From positions 1 to 42,321 of the forward strand of contig CALVSC010000005.1 of assembly GCA_944358855.1 (NCBI GenBank): 42,321 bases of DNA, in the 5' to 3' direction. Positions 35,543-42,321 of the stretch are shown piece after piece. The translations under genes were made by a program, and so were the position numbers. The notes beneath the pieces are model-generated. The model was not told where the DNA came from and did not search any database. It was given only the letters and a program-made list of their open reading frames with translations. Source of the stretch: an uncultured Bacilli bacterium. Its GTDB lineage: Bacteria; Bacillota_I; Bacilli_A; RF39; UBA660. Within the stretch, counting starts at the first letter, position 1. Each line of letters begins with the position of its first letter.

Positions 35543-37506
35543 TATTTTTGTTTAACTTTAGCACTATCACGAGAAAAATATTGTTCTGGTGAAAGGAAGA
35601 GAACTTCACCATTTCGATATACTGGTTTAAAACACTTTTCACTAAGGCCCTCTTCTTTTAAACTATGAAAATCTCTTTTACCACTACCCGTAAGTGGATA
35701 GGAATCAGCAAAATGATGAAGACGGAAAAATACGCGATCAGAAACATCTTCACCCAATTCAGAAACGCAACGCAAATCAGAAGATACCAAAGCCTTCATG
35801 GTAGCATCTACAGATTTATCTACATCTGGTTGCAATTCAATATGAGCGACATAAACTGGTTCATCACAATCTTCACATTCTGTTGTTACTACTTCACAAG
35901 ATAAAACATTCTTAGTATCTCTCAAAATACTATCAGCAACCACAAAGGTTGGAATTTCATCTTCCTTATCAGGAATTCTACCTTTCATATAAATAGCACC
36001 ATTCTCATCTAAATAACCATAAACATTACAATCTCCCCAAGTTTTTCCATTCGCATCTTGAATGAAAAATTTTTGTGTTGCTTCTCTATTATTCTTATAC
36101 ATCTTCATATTACAAGGAGAATTCGCAACTAATCGTCCAATTTGATTCGCAGGAAGATGATTGCCATCACTATCTAAAACTGCTACTTCTACCATTTGAA
36201 AAGGATTCATACCATGTGGTTCCTTTTTAAATGCATAACCTGGAGTTTTACTTTGTAAAGAACGGAACAATAACCAAAAGATTCCACCATGTTCACAATC
36301 CCCTCCAGCAACGGACATCGTAACTGGAGAAACAGGTAAAGGAATTACATTCTTTCCTGCTTTTGCTTTACGCAATGCTTTATTCATCAATTTTTCTTCA
36401 TTCTTCTCAAGTGGTTCTCCAGCTGCAAAAGCAAGTAATAAATTTGGTAGTTGAATATTTCTTCCAGAATATAAGATATCTTTTGCTGCTTGAACCCAGA
36501 AACTACGTGTCGCAACAACATAAGTAGGTTGATTAATCAACAAAGTATCAATAAAGAAATTTTTATCATAAATTGGTTCCAACGCTAATTTTGATCCTTG
36601 CATCAAAGCATCAGAAATACTAGAAATGATATCAGTATTAGAATGAGTAGGAACCTGAGCTTGAATAGTAAAATCCTTCATAGAAGTTGTTTTCTGAACA
36701 TCTGGATCATGACATCTACCAATAGTAATCAAACTTCTAACAGCATGAACAATTGCTTTTGGACGTGAAGAATGAGTAGAACCACTTGTATAAGTAATAA
36801 GGAATTCATCATCTAAATCACAATCTGCAAACAAATCACCTTCATAACCTCTACCTGCTTTAACAAAATCAGAAATTGACATACATTTAGAATTATCTGC
36901 ACAAACCTCAGAAACAGTATTCTTAAAAGACCCGTGAACAGCATCCACTTCTTGATATGGATTTATACCATTTGGTAATGAATCTGTTAAAGAAGTAACC
37001 ACTACATGTGGAACATGACAATCACGAATAGCATCAGCAATCTTTGGATACTTTCCATCTTCAACAAACATTACCTTAGTATCACAATCAGCAATGATTT
37101 CCTTAATATAATCAGGATCAAAGCTATTAGCAAAGATATTAACTTTTGCTCCTACAATACTAGCAGCACCAAGTAAATAGACTAACTCTGGCGTATTAGA
37201 CATACAAACAGGAATTTCCATCCCCTTTTCAATACCCATATTTTTTAATGACATAGCATATTCTCTCATTTTAGAAAACATCTCTTTATAAGTAACTTCA
37301 CTACCACGATATTTCAAAGCCACATCATCTAAATTGTCTATATTTCGTACATAAAGCTCTTGATACCAAGAATGATTATGATTTTTTTCCAAATCATCCA
37401 ACACTCTCGCAATAAACTCTTCATTACTCTCTTTCATCTTTCCAATTTTACTTTTGAGTTTAACTTTAAGATCCGCAATCTTTTTCACTGCATCAAAATT
37501 AATCAT
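35542..37506 (-). CDS. AMP-forming acyl-CoA synthetase/ligase (ANL superfamily)
   Basis: Start ATG 37506 (654 residues) has GAGGGGG about 7 bases upstream. The adenylate-forming signature LITYTSGSTHSSRPKAIVH lies near 236-254, a later GRIPDKEDEI hinge region near 505-515, and the C-terminal catalytic Lys region TGSGKRDFHSL near 615-625. Enzymes of this type activate carboxylates with ATP, mostly to CoA thioesters. The substrate is not evident, and the usual Tyr-Gly-x-Thr-Glu motif is poorly recognisable. It is preceded by its own promoter and a structured leader and stands alone between terminators, so it may be separately regulated. Confidence 0.85.
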   Translation of the reverse strand: MINFDAVKKIADLKVKLKSKIGKMKESNEEFIARVLDDLEKNHNHSWYQELYVRNIDNLDDVALKYRGSEVTYKEMFSKMREYAMSLKNMGIEKGMEIPVCMSNTPELVYLLGAASIVGAKVNIFANSFDPDYIKEIIADCDTKVMFVEDGKYPKIADAIRDCHVPHVVVTSLTDSLPNGINPYQEVDAVHGSFKNTVSEVCADNSKCMSISDFVKAGRGYEGDLFADCDLDDEFLITYTSGSTHSSRPKAIVHAVRSLITIGRCHDPDVQKTTSMKDFTIQAQVPTHSNTDIISSISDALMQGSKLALEPIYDKNFFIDTLLINQPTYVVATRSFWVQAAKDILYSGRNIQLPNLLLAFAAGEPLEKNEEKLMNKALRKAKAGKNVIPLPVSPVTMSVAGGDCEHGGIFWLLFRSLQSKTPGYAFKKEPHGMNPFQMVEVAVLDSDGNHLPANQIGRLVANSPCNMKMYKNNREATQKFFIQDANGKTWGDCNVYGYLDENGAIYMKGRIPDKEDEIPTFVVADSILRDTKNVLSCEVVTTECEDCDEPVYVAHIELQPDVDKSVDATMKALVSSDLRCVSELGEDVSDRVFFRLHHFADSYPLTGSGKRDFHSLKEEGLSEKCFKPVYRNGEVLFLSPEQYFSRDSAKVKQK

Positions 37507-37522
37507 AAATTTCCCCCTCACT

Positions 37523-37574
37523 AAAAAAGCAGCATCAAAAAGGGGACAAAGACCCTATCGATACTGCTTTTTTT
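37523..37574 (-). terminator. Terminator-like hairpin in the leader of the acyl ligase gene
   Basis: Long stem: AAAAAAAGCAGTATCGA (37558-37574 on the minus strand) pairs with TTTGATGCTGCTTTTTT (37523-37539), with two G-U pairs. Inside it AGGG (37553-37556) can pair with CCCC (37542-37545). The 3' arm ends in six T, giving a terminator just 17 bases before the ATG. It is nearly symmetric and could also work on the plus strand. Confidence 0.7.
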
Positions 37575-37608
37575 GATGTATTAAATTGTAAGTAAGTTGA
37601 TAACTCAT
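37555..37608 (-). CDS. Possible 17-residue leader peptide (uORF)
   Basis: ATG at 37608 opens MSYQLTYNLIHQKKQYR and stops at a TAG (37555-37557) located in the 5' arm of the leader hairpin. GGAAGTGG lies a few bases upstream as a possible ribosome site. No other evidence of translation exists; a short frame like this can occur by chance. Confidence 0.3.
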   Translation of the reverse strand: MSYQLTYNLIHQKKQYR

Positions 37609-37632
37609 AGTACCACTTCCCAAACAACTAAT

Positions 37633-37661
37633 ATTTTACTAAATAATGTTTATTTATGCAA
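37633..37661 (-). promoter_or_regulatory. Promoter of the acyl ligase leader
   Basis: -35 TTGCAT (37656-37661), 17-base spacer, -10 TAAAAT (37633-37638), starting 3 bases after the rluD stop. Transcription would begin near 37626, giving a leader of about 120 bases. Confidence 0.55.
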
Positions 37662-37664
37662 GTC

Positions 37665-38558
37665 TTAAACTTTTTTTAAAGATTCAAGTGTATTCAAAAA
37701 CTCTTTTGGTGGTTCTACTTCAAAAAACATCTCTTTTTTCGTTTTTGGATGAACAAAGCGAATACTTTTAGAATGTAACATTTGTCCAAACTCCGTACTT
37801 TTTCCCCTACCGTACATAGGATCATTAGATACTGGATGACCAATATAAGCCATATGAACACGAATTTGATGAGTACGACCCGTTTCTAAAACACACTCTA
37901 CCAAACTATGATTAGTAAATGTTTCTAATACTCTAAAATGAGTAACTGCTTCCTTTCCATGAACATCAGTAACAGCCATTTTCTGCCTATTATTAGGATC
38001 TCTACCAATTGGTGCATCAATGGTACCCGTATCATGTTTAATAACCCCATCCACGATTGCTAGATAATGCCGTTCAACTTCCTTTTTCGCAATCATATTA
38101 GATAACGCCTCATGCATCTTTTCATTTTTAGCTACTAGCATTACCCCACTTGTATCTTTATCTAAACGATGAACAATACCCGGACGATACTTTTCACCAC
38201 CAGAAATTTGAAAACGATAAAGTAAAGCATTCACCAAAGTACCAGAATAATGACCAGGAGCAGGATGAACAACCATACCACTCGCTTTATTAATTACTAA
38301 TAAATCATCATCTTCATAAACTATATCAAGCAAAATATCTTCTGGCATAACAGAAATAGAATAATCTAAATCATCATCTACCAAAATATGATCTCCATTC
38401 TTTACAATATAACTACTAGAAACTTTTTTACCAGAAACAAGAACCAAACCTTCTTTAATTAATTTCTGTACTTTACTACGAGAAATATCTAAAGCATCAC
38501 TCAAATAAGAATCAATTCTGACTTCTTTTCCCGCTTCTACACTAACTTCTAAATTCAT
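37665..38558 (-). CDS. rluD: RluD-family 23S rRNA pseudouridine synthase
   Basis: A 297-residue protein with an S4 RNA-binding domain (about 12-60) and a pseudouridine synthase domain whose hallmark HRLDKDTSGVMLVAKN puts the catalytic Asp at 133. A further family motif, GRTHQIRVHMAYIGHPV, lies near 230-247. The RluD or RluA subgroup cannot be fixed from sequence alone, though lspA-rluD neighbours are typical of Firmicutes (YlyB type). Its start overlaps the lspA end by 17 bases. Confidence 0.93.
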   Translation of the reverse strand: MNLEVSVEAGKEVRIDSYLSDALDISRSKVQKLIKEGLVLVSGKKVSSSYIVKNGDHILVDDDLDYSISVMPEDILLDIVYEDDDLLVINKASGMVVHPAPGHYSGTLVNALLYRFQISGGEKYRPGIVHRLDKDTSGVMLVAKNEKMHEALSNMIAKKEVERHYLAIVDGVIKHDTGTIDAPIGRDPNNRQKMAVTDVHGKEAVTHFRVLETFTNHSLVECVLETGRTHQIRVHMAYIGHPVSNDPMYGRGKSTEFGQMLHSKSIRFVHPKTKKEMFFEVEPPKEFLNTLESLKKV

Positions 38559-39042
38559 GAATATCCCTCCTAAGAATATTAAGAGCTAATATGAAAAATC
38601 CAACCACAATACCAATATCTGCAACATTAAATACAGGGAAAGAATAACCAAAAAAGGAAAAAGATAAATAATCAACAACTGCCCCATATAACAAACGATC
38701 AACCAAATTACCAATAATTCCTCCAATCACAATACCTAGGCCAAACTTTCTCCACTTTGTCATCTCTTCATCATTAATAACATAAACATGTAAAAATGCT
38801 AAAACCAAAATACTTAAAACAATCAACAAAATCGTTGCTCCACTAAAGAAACTAAAAGCCCCACCTGTATTTTCTATATAATAAATAGAAAAGAAATTAG
38901 GAATAACTTCGATTTCATCATGTAAATCCATATGAGTACGAACTATAATTTTTATAATTTGATCAATCATTAAAAGTACACAAGCTACACTATATATCCA
39001 CTCTCTATTTTTTAATAACAATTTACTTTTCGTCTTCTTCAT
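38542..39042 (-). CDS. lspA: Lipoprotein signal peptidase II
   Basis: Start ATG 39042 (166 residues) follows AAGGTGG by 6 bases and overlaps the end of dnaE. Four membrane helices are seen. Catalytic Asp124 is in AVVDYLSF and Asp142 in FNVADIGI, with NTGGAFSFF (58-66) and GNLVDR (111-116) as further family motifs. It removes signal peptides from prolipoproteins, so the cell should make lipoproteins. Confidence 0.97.
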   Translation of the reverse strand: MKKTKSKLLLKNREWIYSVACVLLMIDQIIKIIVRTHMDLHDEIEVIPNFFSIYYIENTGGAFSFFSGATILLIVLSILVLAFLHVYVINDEEMTKWRKFGLGIVIGGIIGNLVDRLLYGAVVDYLSFSFFGYSFPVFNVADIGIVVGFFILALNILRRDIHEFRS

Positions 39043-41992
39043 CACTTTCCACCTTTTCCTTTAAATATTTTATTCTTTCAACAATTACCTGATATTGATC
39101 AAGCCTTTTTTCAACTTTACCACGTACCTTTATCAAGTCCCCCTTTTCAATTTGACTATACAAACGATACGTTTTAGGAAATAAAGTAAAATCCATAGTA
39201 CCAGTTTCATCACTACCAGTAAGAAACGCCATCTTATCTCCTTTTTTTGTGTTAATTACTTTTATTTTATCAACTAATATTAAACAGTCAACTTTTTTAC
39301 CAAAACATTTACAAATATCCACAATCGAAATAGCATAAGGATTATCTTTTTTATATGCCGTTGTTGGATGACTTGATAAATAAAAGCCAAACACTTCCTT
39401 TTCTTTTTCTAATAAATAACTATCTTCATATTCCGCTTTTTCTTCAATATCCGGTTGCATAACTAAACTAGGATCAATATCTTTCGTAAGTTCTGCATAA
39501 TTAAACAAACTATCTAAATTATAAATTAAAGTTGCACGATTATAAGAAAACTCATGAAAAACATCAGCATAAATTAAAACTTCTAAACTTTTTTTACCAA
39601 CACCAGCAATAAATAAACGACTAAAAGCATCATAAATACTCACGAAAGGCCCTTCTTCTCTAGCTTTTAAAATACTATTCGCAACTACAATACCAATAGA
39701 TTTAATATTAGAAACTGGATAGATAATCTTTTCATCGACAACAATATATCTTTTATCACTTAAATTAATAGAAGGACGTACAACCTCAATATGATTACTA
39801 CGAGCTTCCATAATATATTCATGTGTCTTCGCTTCACTTCCTATAACGTTAGTCAATAAATTAGAAAAGAAAATAGTTGGATAATGACTCTTTAAATATG
39901 CCATCTTATAAGCAATAATAGAATAAGCAACAGAATGAGAACGATTAAATCCATATCCCGCAAAATTTAAAATTAAATCAAATAACTTTTTACTAACATC
40001 TAAACTATGTCCTCTTTCTAAACTTTTAGATATAAACTTCTCTTCTTCATTTTTTAATAAATCAACCTTCTTCTTACTCATTGCCCTCCGCAAAATATCT
40101 GCTTCTCCTAAACTATAACCAGCAAAACTACTAGCCACTTGCATAATTTGTTCTTGATAAATAATAATACCATACGTATTCTTTAAAATAGGTTCCAAAC
40201 AAGGGTCTAAATAAGTAATTTTTTCTTCACCATGTTTTCTTCTTACATAAGAATCAATATTAACAGCCGGACCAGGTCTAAACAAAGCAATAGCCGCAAA
40301 AATATCTTCAAAACAATTAGGTTTTAAATTACGTAAAAAATTTCTCATACCAGTGCTTTCAAATTGAAAAATACCACTCGTATTCGCAACTTCAAAAATA
40401 TGAATCGCATCTTTATCATCCAATGGAATTTGATTAAATAAAATCTTTTTACCATACGCTTTTTCTATATCTTTTAAAATATTATATATAATTGTTAAAT
40501 TTTTAAGGCCTAAAAAATCCATCTTTAGTAACCCTAACTCCTCTAAATACTCCATAGAATATGCAGTAAGATACATTCCTTCACTAAATGTTAATGGAAC
40601 TACTTCATCCAAATCTTTCTGACACATAACAATACCTGCTGCATGGGAAGAAGTATGTCTAGGAAATCCTTCTAACCTTAGCGCCACCTTAAACATCTTA
40701 CTAAGTAACAAATCACTATCAACACGAGCCTTAAAAGCACTATTTTTCTTATAAAAATCTCCTAACTTATCCCTAGTAAAAGCTGGAATAAACTTACTTA
40801 ACCCATCTACTTTATAAGTAGGAATATTTAAAACACGACTAACATCACGAATAACTTGTTTAGCTCCCAATGTACCAAAGGTTACAATACCTGCCACTCT
40901 CTTCTTACCATATTTAGAAACCACATAATTAATAACCTCATCTCTTTTATCATCAGGAAAATCAGTATCAATATCAGGCATGGTTTTACGTTCTGGATTT
41001 AAAAATCTCTCAAACAACAAATCGTACTTTAAAGGATCAATCTCTGTAATCCCTAAACAATAAGAAACTAAAGAACCAGCTGCACTACCTCTTCCGGGCC
41101 CTACTAAAATATCATGCTGTTTAGCATACTTAATAAAATCATAAACAACTAAAAAATAATTAGAAAATCCCATTTCATCGATAATTTTTAATTCATAACT
41201 TAATCTGTTTTTATATTGTACGGAAACATTTCCATGAAGTCTCCGATTAAGTCCAGCCTTACTTAATTCAAATAAATACTGACTACTATCCTCACACTCA
41301 TAAATAGGAAGTAATAACTTTGCCTTAGGAAATTCCAAATTACACATTTCACTAATTTTTAAAGAATTCATAATTCCAACATTATCACTATATTGATAAA
41401 CATCACTAATCTCTAATTCATGGCCAAATAAATCATAATGAACGTCATCACTAACCGTTTTACCATCACGAATACGATATAAATAATCTAAAAACTCACT
41501 ATCAGAATGATATAAATATAAACTAAGAGGAAAAAACACCACATTTTTCGTTTCTAACAAAACTTCCCTCTCTTCACTTTTAGTACTATATCCCAAATAA
41601 ATATTAGAAAAAATAGAAACGAAATTTTGATAATAACTTTTACTAGAATAAGGGACAACACAAATAATATCACTACAATATTTTCTTAAATCTTCTATTT
41701 CAACTCTACGTTCACTTTGAATAGTAGATAACTTCATTAAATTCTGATACCCCAAATAATTTTTACTATATAAAACCACTTCACCACTATCCAAAATAAC
41801 ACTTAATCCAACAATAGGTTTAATTCCTTCTTTATTACACTTATGAATAAATTCCATCACACCATACATAGTAGTATCACTAAGTGCAATACTAGAGATT
41901 TTATGATGCACAGCAAAAGATACTAAATCATCAATAGACAACATACTAGAAAGTAAAGAATAGTAACTTTTATTATATAACGGTATATACAT
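39023..41992 (-). CDS. dnaE: DNA polymerase III alpha subunit DnaE
   Basis: Start ATG 41992 (989 residues) follows GAGGAGG by 6 bases. The polymerase core includes GPGRGSAAGS (298-307) and the metal-binding PDIDTDF at 339-345. Later parts contain the helix-hairpin-helix region and an OB-fold (about 900-975). The N-terminal PHP domain begins IPLYNKSYYSLLSS, where active PHP domains have an HxH-type motif, and has SDTTMYG in place of the usual TDH motif, so it has lost the usual metal ligands, as often in Gram-positive DnaE. It is shorter than typical DnaE (about 1100). A PolC gene is probably elsewhere. Confidence 0.95.
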   Translation of the reverse strand: MYIPLYNKSYYSLLSSMLSIDDLVSFAVHHKISSIALSDTTMYGVMEFIHKCNKEGIKPIVGLSVILDSGEVVLYSKNYLGYQNLMKLSTIQSERRVEIEDLRKYCSDIICVVPYSSKSYYQNFVSIFSNIYLGYSTKSEEREVLLETKNVVFFPLSLYLYHSDSEFLDYLYRIRDGKTVSDDVHYDLFGHELEISDVYQYSDNVGIMNSLKISEMCNLEFPKAKLLLPIYECEDSSQYLFELSKAGLNRRLHGNVSVQYKNRLSYELKIIDEMGFSNYFLVVYDFIKYAKQHDILVGPGRGSAAGSLVSYCLGITEIDPLKYDLLFERFLNPERKTMPDIDTDFPDDKRDEVINYVVSKYGKKRVAGIVTFGTLGAKQVIRDVSRVLNIPTYKVDGLSKFIPAFTRDKLGDFYKKNSAFKARVDSDLLLSKMFKVALRLEGFPRHTSSHAAGIVMCQKDLDEVVPLTFSEGMYLTAYSMEYLEELGLLKMDFLGLKNLTIIYNILKDIEKAYGKKILFNQIPLDDKDAIHIFEVANTSGIFQFESTGMRNFLRNLKPNCFEDIFAAIALFRPGPAVNIDSYVRRKHGEEKITYLDPCLEPILKNTYGIIIYQEQIMQVASSFAGYSLGEADILRRAMSKKKVDLLKNEEEKFISKSLERGHSLDVSKKLFDLILNFAGYGFNRSHSVAYSIIAYKMAYLKSHYPTIFFSNLLTNVIGSEAKTHEYIMEARSNHIEVVRPSINLSDKRYIVVDEKIIYPVSNIKSIGIVVANSILKAREEGPFVSIYDAFSRLFIAGVGKKSLEVLIYADVFHEFSYNRATLIYNLDSLFNYAELTKDIDPSLVMQPDIEEKAEYEDSYLLEKEKEVFGFYLSSHPTTAYKKDNPYAISIVDICKCFGKKVDCLILVDKIKVINTKKGDKMAFLTGSDETGTMDFTLFPKTYRLYSQIEKGDLIKVRGKVEKRLDQYQVIVERIKYLKEKVESDEEDEK

Positions 41993-42058
41993 ATAAAACC
42001 TCCTCACACTTATTCTATCATAAATCTATAACATTTTTTTGATATTTAGTAATTTTGT

Positions 42059-42087
42059 TTGACTTATAAAGCTTTTTATGTTAAAGT
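42059..42087 (+). promoter_or_regulatory. rpmB promoter
   Basis: -35 TTGACT (42059-42064), 17-base spacer, -10 TAAAGT (42082-42087), about 40 bases upstream of the start. It lies in the divergent dnaE-rpmB gap. Confidence 0.5.
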
Positions 42088-42125
42088 TATTAAGCAGAAA
42101 GAAAAAGAGCAAAGGAGGAAGAAAA

Positions 42126-42305
42126 ATGGCAACTAACGTATCAAATAGACAAGGAAATGTAAAAAACTTAAGATCTCACTCTTTAAGAGCTACTAAAAAG
42201 AGACAAAAATTAAACTTACAAGTTGTAAGACTTGAAGACGGAACAAAAGTAAGAATCTCAACTAAAGAAAAAAGAGATTTATTAAAAAATGCTAAAGCTG
42301 CTTAA
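42126..42305 (+). CDS. rpmB: 50S ribosomal protein L28
   Basis: A 59-residue basic protein starting at ATG 42126 after AAAGGAGGAAGAAAA. The L28 pattern is visible in GNVKNLRSHSLRATKKRQKLNLQ and VRISTKEKRDLL. The N-terminal cysteine pair of zinc-containing L28 forms is absent, so this is a cysteine-free form. The frame could extend upstream, but the ribosome binding site fixes this start. Confidence 0.88.
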   Translation: MATNVSNRQGNVKNLRSHSLRATKKRQKLNLQVVRLEDGTKVRISTKEKRDLLKNAKAA

Positions 42306-42318
42306 GCAGTTTTTTTTT
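42297..42318 (+). terminator. rpmB terminator
   Basis: Stem CTGC / GCAG with a TTAA loop that contains the stop codon, then nine T. Confidence 0.85.
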
Positions 42319-42321
42319 GCA

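Noticed and set aside
37523-37626. Known metabolite riboswitch or T-box before the acyl ligase
   Set aside because: No T-box sequence, and no conserved core of a riboswitch class that I recognise. Only a hairpin, U-tract and possible uORF are supported.
1-42321. CRISPR arrays, tRNA or rRNA genes, insertion sequences
   Set aside because: No spaced repeats, cloverleaf sequences, rRNA-like stretches or transposase frames with inverted ends were seen by eye; a covariance-model scan would be needed to exclude small RNAs.

Overview
The window is 42.3 kb of AT-rich, very tightly packed bacterial chromosome. Nearly every gene lies on the minus strand. Strong GGAGG-type ribosome binding sites, short operon overlaps and a walled-cell gene set (lspA, mltG, ireB, sortase, NlpC/P60) point to a low-GC Firmicute of the Bacilli. 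TGA is read as a stop (for example the ATGA overlap at 3047-3050), so this is not a Mycoplasma-code genome. The compactness and the large undescribed envelope locus suggest an uncultured, reduced-genome gut Bacilli lineage such as RF39; that placement is inference from general knowledge.

Region A (1 to 21126, all minus strand) is one large envelope-apparatus locus. Read 5' to 3' from the right it encodes a polytopic membrane protein, a duplicated-domain surface protein with a pseudopilin-like head, a class B sortase, a 986-residue cysteine-rich anchored protein, a small anchored protein, and Tad-pilus parts: CpaB, CpaF ATPase, TadB, TadC, a 56-residue Flp-like pilin, a TadE-like protein and a CpaE/TadZ-like protein. 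It continues without interruption into type IV secretion parts: a VirB2-like two-helix protein, a secreted protein ending in the same hairpin, a VirB6/TrbL-like channel, PrgI (VirB3-like), a TraC-like protein, a VirB4 ATPase and a Gly/Ala-rich anchored protein cut by the window edge. No relaxase, integrase, VirD4 coupling protein or prepilin peptidase is present. This Tad plus VirB combination is the main candidate for an undescribed system.

Region B (21200 to 31570, minus strand) is the conserved Bacillus block ireB-ruvX-yrzB-mltG-trmR-trhP1-trhP2-(udk position)-greA. It has been opened between trmR and trhP1 by three envelope genes: a VirB2-like hairpin fused to NlpC/P60, a DUF3298-like anchored protein and a classical GFTLVE prepilin. 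A dGTPase (Dgt family) gene and a small membrane protein gene lie before greA. The three inserted genes share domains with Region A, so the two loci probably serve one machine.

Region C (31569 to the right end) holds a rhomboid protease, a TspO homologue on the plus strand, a hybrid histidine kinase with its own receiver and HPt, and an AMP-forming acyl ligase behind an unusual leader (promoter, 17-codon uORF, terminator-like hairpin). It ends with rluD, lspA, dnaE and, on the plus strand, rpmB. Several terminators overlap stop codons, and the next promoter often starts inside or beside the terminator. No tRNA, rRNA, CRISPR array or insertion sequence was seen, and no gene-free stretch exceeds about 150 bases.
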